Of a stretch of DNA of 64,000 nucleotides, positions 61,301-64,000 are shown in pieces; position 1 is the stretch's first letter, and every line of letters starts with the position of its first letter. Under the pieces are notes generated by a model, which searched no databases, was not told where the DNA came from, and worked only from the letters and a program-made list of their open reading frames with translations. The DNA is from Tamarix chinensis. Taxonomy: Eukaryota; Streptophyta; Magnoliopsida; Caryophyllales; Tamaricaceae. Location: contig CM060171.1 of the NCBI GenBank assembly GCA_030549775.1, forward strand, positions 146,588,859 to 146,652,858. Direction: 5' to 3'. The position numbers and the translations under genes were made by a program.

Positions 61301-62033
61301 CCCGCACTCGTATGGATTGATAAAGAGCATGGTGTGAGATGAGTATATTGACCATTGATCTAAAGAATATGTTTATCTGGACCATAACTCAACCTTCATT
61401 ATCTGTATTGCTGCATGCTGTCTACATGATCATACTTGTGTTATATGCCGTATATGTTTGGCCTTAGCTGCATGGTTACCTTACTCAGTACATAGCGTAC
61501 TGACCACCTATTTTATGGGTGTTGCTCATTCCTATGAGCAGAGGGCCTACTTGAGTTTGTGCAGGTAAGAGAGGACATCTTCGATGCCTACGATACTTAT
61601 GAGGCATCGGGCGGGGCTGAGAGTTGAGCCTAGACTTGACTTGGGGATCGAGAGTGACCTGACCAGATTTTCTTTTTCATTTCATTTTACCCTGTATCAT
61701 TTTATTTTAGTTCTGTTCTATCATACAATGCTTTCTATTCTTTGGGAACTTTAATTATGTACTCTTTTGGATTGTAAACCTTTTTATGCGTACTCTGATT
61801 TCTGTATTGTGAATGATTCCATTCCTTTATGAATTTTTGTTTTAAGTATTGAATCGTATTTAACGATAATCTTCTTTAGCCTTGTGATTAATATGATACA
61901 AGCCAAGGGCCGGACTTATACTGATCCCGTCAGTAATATCTCCGAATTTTACAGTTTTGTTTTCCTTGCTTCCGCTGTATCTTGTAATAAAATGAATATT
62001 TTCAGTAGTGAATTTTGGGGGTTTTACAATTTT

Positions 62034-64000
62034 ACCCTAGGAGGTGCTTCAGAGTGTTCCATCAGTTGAAGAATAGTGGCTAGTAGTGTGATGCCTTGTG
62101 AGCACACAACTTCGTTATAGCATGTCAAGGTTGTATCCATAGATACTTTGCAATTGATTACTGATTTTTATTATTTTAGCTATCTAGATCCCTTCAGAAT
62201 GAGAATATGGAAGTAGATAATGTATAAAAATATTACGAATAACAAACTATAGATTTTGAAATGATGGACATAAAGCTTAGGATTGAACTTTGGTCTCATT
62301 TTTTGTATTCAATAATGAATTAACAATATGTTGTAGTATAATTAAAAATTGTTGTGAATAATCGGTCTAATGTAAGTCACTAGCCTCTTTCAAGGTCTAA
62401 GAGCATATCTAATCTAATTTATTGACTACTTTCATGACTAACCAATTATATTAAATCCATTAAATATCACCAATTCAATAATCCCTAAGAATCAAATGTC
62501 TACCTTTATGATCATTTGAATTCTTGTTTGTATATTAATTTCTGACATTGATTTAAACCTTTCATTTATTAAATCGACATCTACATAAGTAAAATTTTAT
62601 CAAACTCGAATCATAACAATGATTTCTAACATACGAAATAACATGTATGAAGCATACATATGACATATACTTTAACTCATCATATTCATACTAAATATAG
62701 CTTAATTCAATCCTAGAAAAAAGAATTATTCACTCATGATTTGAAAGATATGCAGAGAATAAAAATAAATGAAATATATATTGTAGATATAATAAATAAT
62801 GGAAGAGAGAATGGATAGATCAAACCATAAATTGAAGATAAAATAGGTTGACTGCATATTTGTGATACGCAATTATCTACTCTTAATTTGGAAGAATGAA
62901 ATTGCATGAACTAAAAATTACATGAGTTCTTTTTGCTTGGGAATAATAGAGAAACAATGAAAGTAAGAAGCCCCTTGCTCCACGTCTTAGAAGCCCAATT
63001 AATGCCATGTTGGCTATCGTAGAAAAATGAGTGGAAAGGAACGCAAAAAGATGGCGTGCTAGTGGTAACTGCCTATTACATATCTGTGTAAGGCTGCACA
63101 AGCTAGTTGTGTAGGTTCTCCACTCTCGATGATTTCGTCATTAGTATGGCTGTGCAAAACTTTTGTTCTCAGCAACTTTGTGTGATGGTTGCATGGTTAT
63201 GTAACAGGTTGTGTTGTAGCTGTGCAACACTTTCATTCTTGCGCTGATGGATTAAGGGTTGGATGGATGTGCAACTGGTTGTGCTGCAACCATGCAACAC
63301 GCTTTTCTTTCTCCTCTTGATTCCTTTTCTCCTCTTTTCATCTCCTTAACTTTGTTGACTTCTCCAATATCACGTGGGTTTGATTATCTTCCTTCAATGT
63401 CTTTCATATTTGATTGTTTTTTCTCTGATTCCATGCACCACTTCCTTGATTTGTGCATTTACGAGCAATTTTCTAAAAAACAATTACCAAGAGAGCAGTA
63501 ACACAAACAAGAGACTTGAACTATGATAAGTCTCCTAATTTATGAAAAACAAAACTACAAAAATGAAAGCAAAGTAAGGTAAAAATATAAAAAATATTCA
63601 ATTTATCAACTCTCCCATGCTTAATCTTTGCTTGTCCTCCAGTAATCTCCAAAAATCATAAATAAAAATTAGATAGAAGGGAATGGGTTCAAAGCCTTAG
63701 ATGATAGAAGGAACTACATGAGTAAGAAATATAGTCGTTAGATTGACCTATGATTTTGTGAGTGTTAATAGCAAGAAAACAAACATAAAGTTGTGAATGC
63801 TACTTAGTCCTGACTCCTAAATCAACATTAGTATGACACTCTAAGAAGGTTTGGGATCGTGTAAATGCTTATCCTTATAAGATAAAGGTTTAATAGAGAA
63901 GTATACCTCCTCACTTTAGGAAAATATAAATGTTCTATGCTCATGTGTGTGTTTTTTTGGCTCAAAATTCTCTTTGCTGATTGCGATCAACCATAAACAT
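62034..64000. other. Non-coding, probably retrotransposon-derived; no gene seen
   Basis: The phrases GTCAAGGTTGTATCCATAG (62125-62143) and CTCCCATGCTTAATCTTTGC (63611-63630) resemble conserved non-coding stretches near the ends of plant Ty3/gypsy Tat/Athila-type internal regions, from memory of such sequences. GTGCAAC/TTGTGCTGC words repeat at 63060-63300. No LTR boundary or protein domain was found, and the small ORFs (62883-63101, 63259-63501) are unsupported. Confidence 0.35.

Larger units (their letters stand above)
52708..62033 (+). mobile_element. Solo LTR (52713-62028) containing a second solo LTR; target duplication ATTTT
   Basis: The left end is TGAAATATCCC and the right end GGGGGTTTTACA. 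They are flanked by ATTTT at 52708-52712 and 62029-62033, a perfect 5 bp duplication. Without the nested element (54612-59341) it is about 4.58 kb. It has the pyrimidine-rich leader (52970-53520), a TATAAATA promoter element (53532-53539) and the minisatellite near the 3' end (61000-61300). No gag or pol is present. It is the same family as 25366-33334 and 54612-59341, in opposite orientation. Confidence 0.85.

Overview
This is nuclear DNA of a flowering plant: strongly A/T-rich, with long GT-AG introns, plant LINE, hAT and Ty3/gypsy-type elements, and one low-copy plant gene. I cannot name the species. I find no bacterial, organellar or viral gene cluster, no rRNA or tRNA gene, and no previously undescribed biological system.

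The one intact host gene lies on the minus strand at 10712-20694. It has eight exons joined by GT-AG splice sites and encodes 378 residues: an N-terminal plastid-targeting region, a CS (p23-like) domain and a degenerate shikimate-kinase fold. This matches the plant SHIKIMATE KINASE-LIKE 2 family (SKL2, 'probable inactive shikimate kinase like 2, chloroplastic'). Its introns carry a 1.4 kb hAT-type non-autonomous element and other repeats, which explain the 10 kb gene length.

Nearly everything else is transposable-element DNA, much of it nested. (1) 1-8585: fragments of long LTRs, one of them a complete solo LTR (1470-4896), plus a 450 bp hAT MITE with a perfect 8 bp target duplication. (2) 22040-39227: one degenerate L1-type LINE (ORF1 with DUF4283; ORF2 with endonuclease, reverse transcriptase and zinc knuckle), opened by two later insertions. 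The first is a solo LTR (25366-33334), itself opened by a second solo LTR (27281-31061). The second is a 4.3 kb hAT element (34432-38765) with a broken BED/hAT transposase gene. (3) 40543-48464: a further LTR start, a second hAT-type MITE and A/T-rich DNA. (4) 48465-62028: three more solo LTRs of 3.4-4.7 kb, one nested in another in opposite orientation. (5) 62034-64000: non-coding sequence that may be a Ty3/gypsy internal remnant.

The solo LTRs share termini close to TGTAAYACCC...GGGGTGTTACA, 5 bp target duplications, a pyrimidine-rich leader and internal minisatellites. No gag, protease, integrase or reverse transcriptase of an LTR element is present. The long ORFs in the purine/pyrimidine-biased leaders and in the minisatellites are composition artefacts, not genes.
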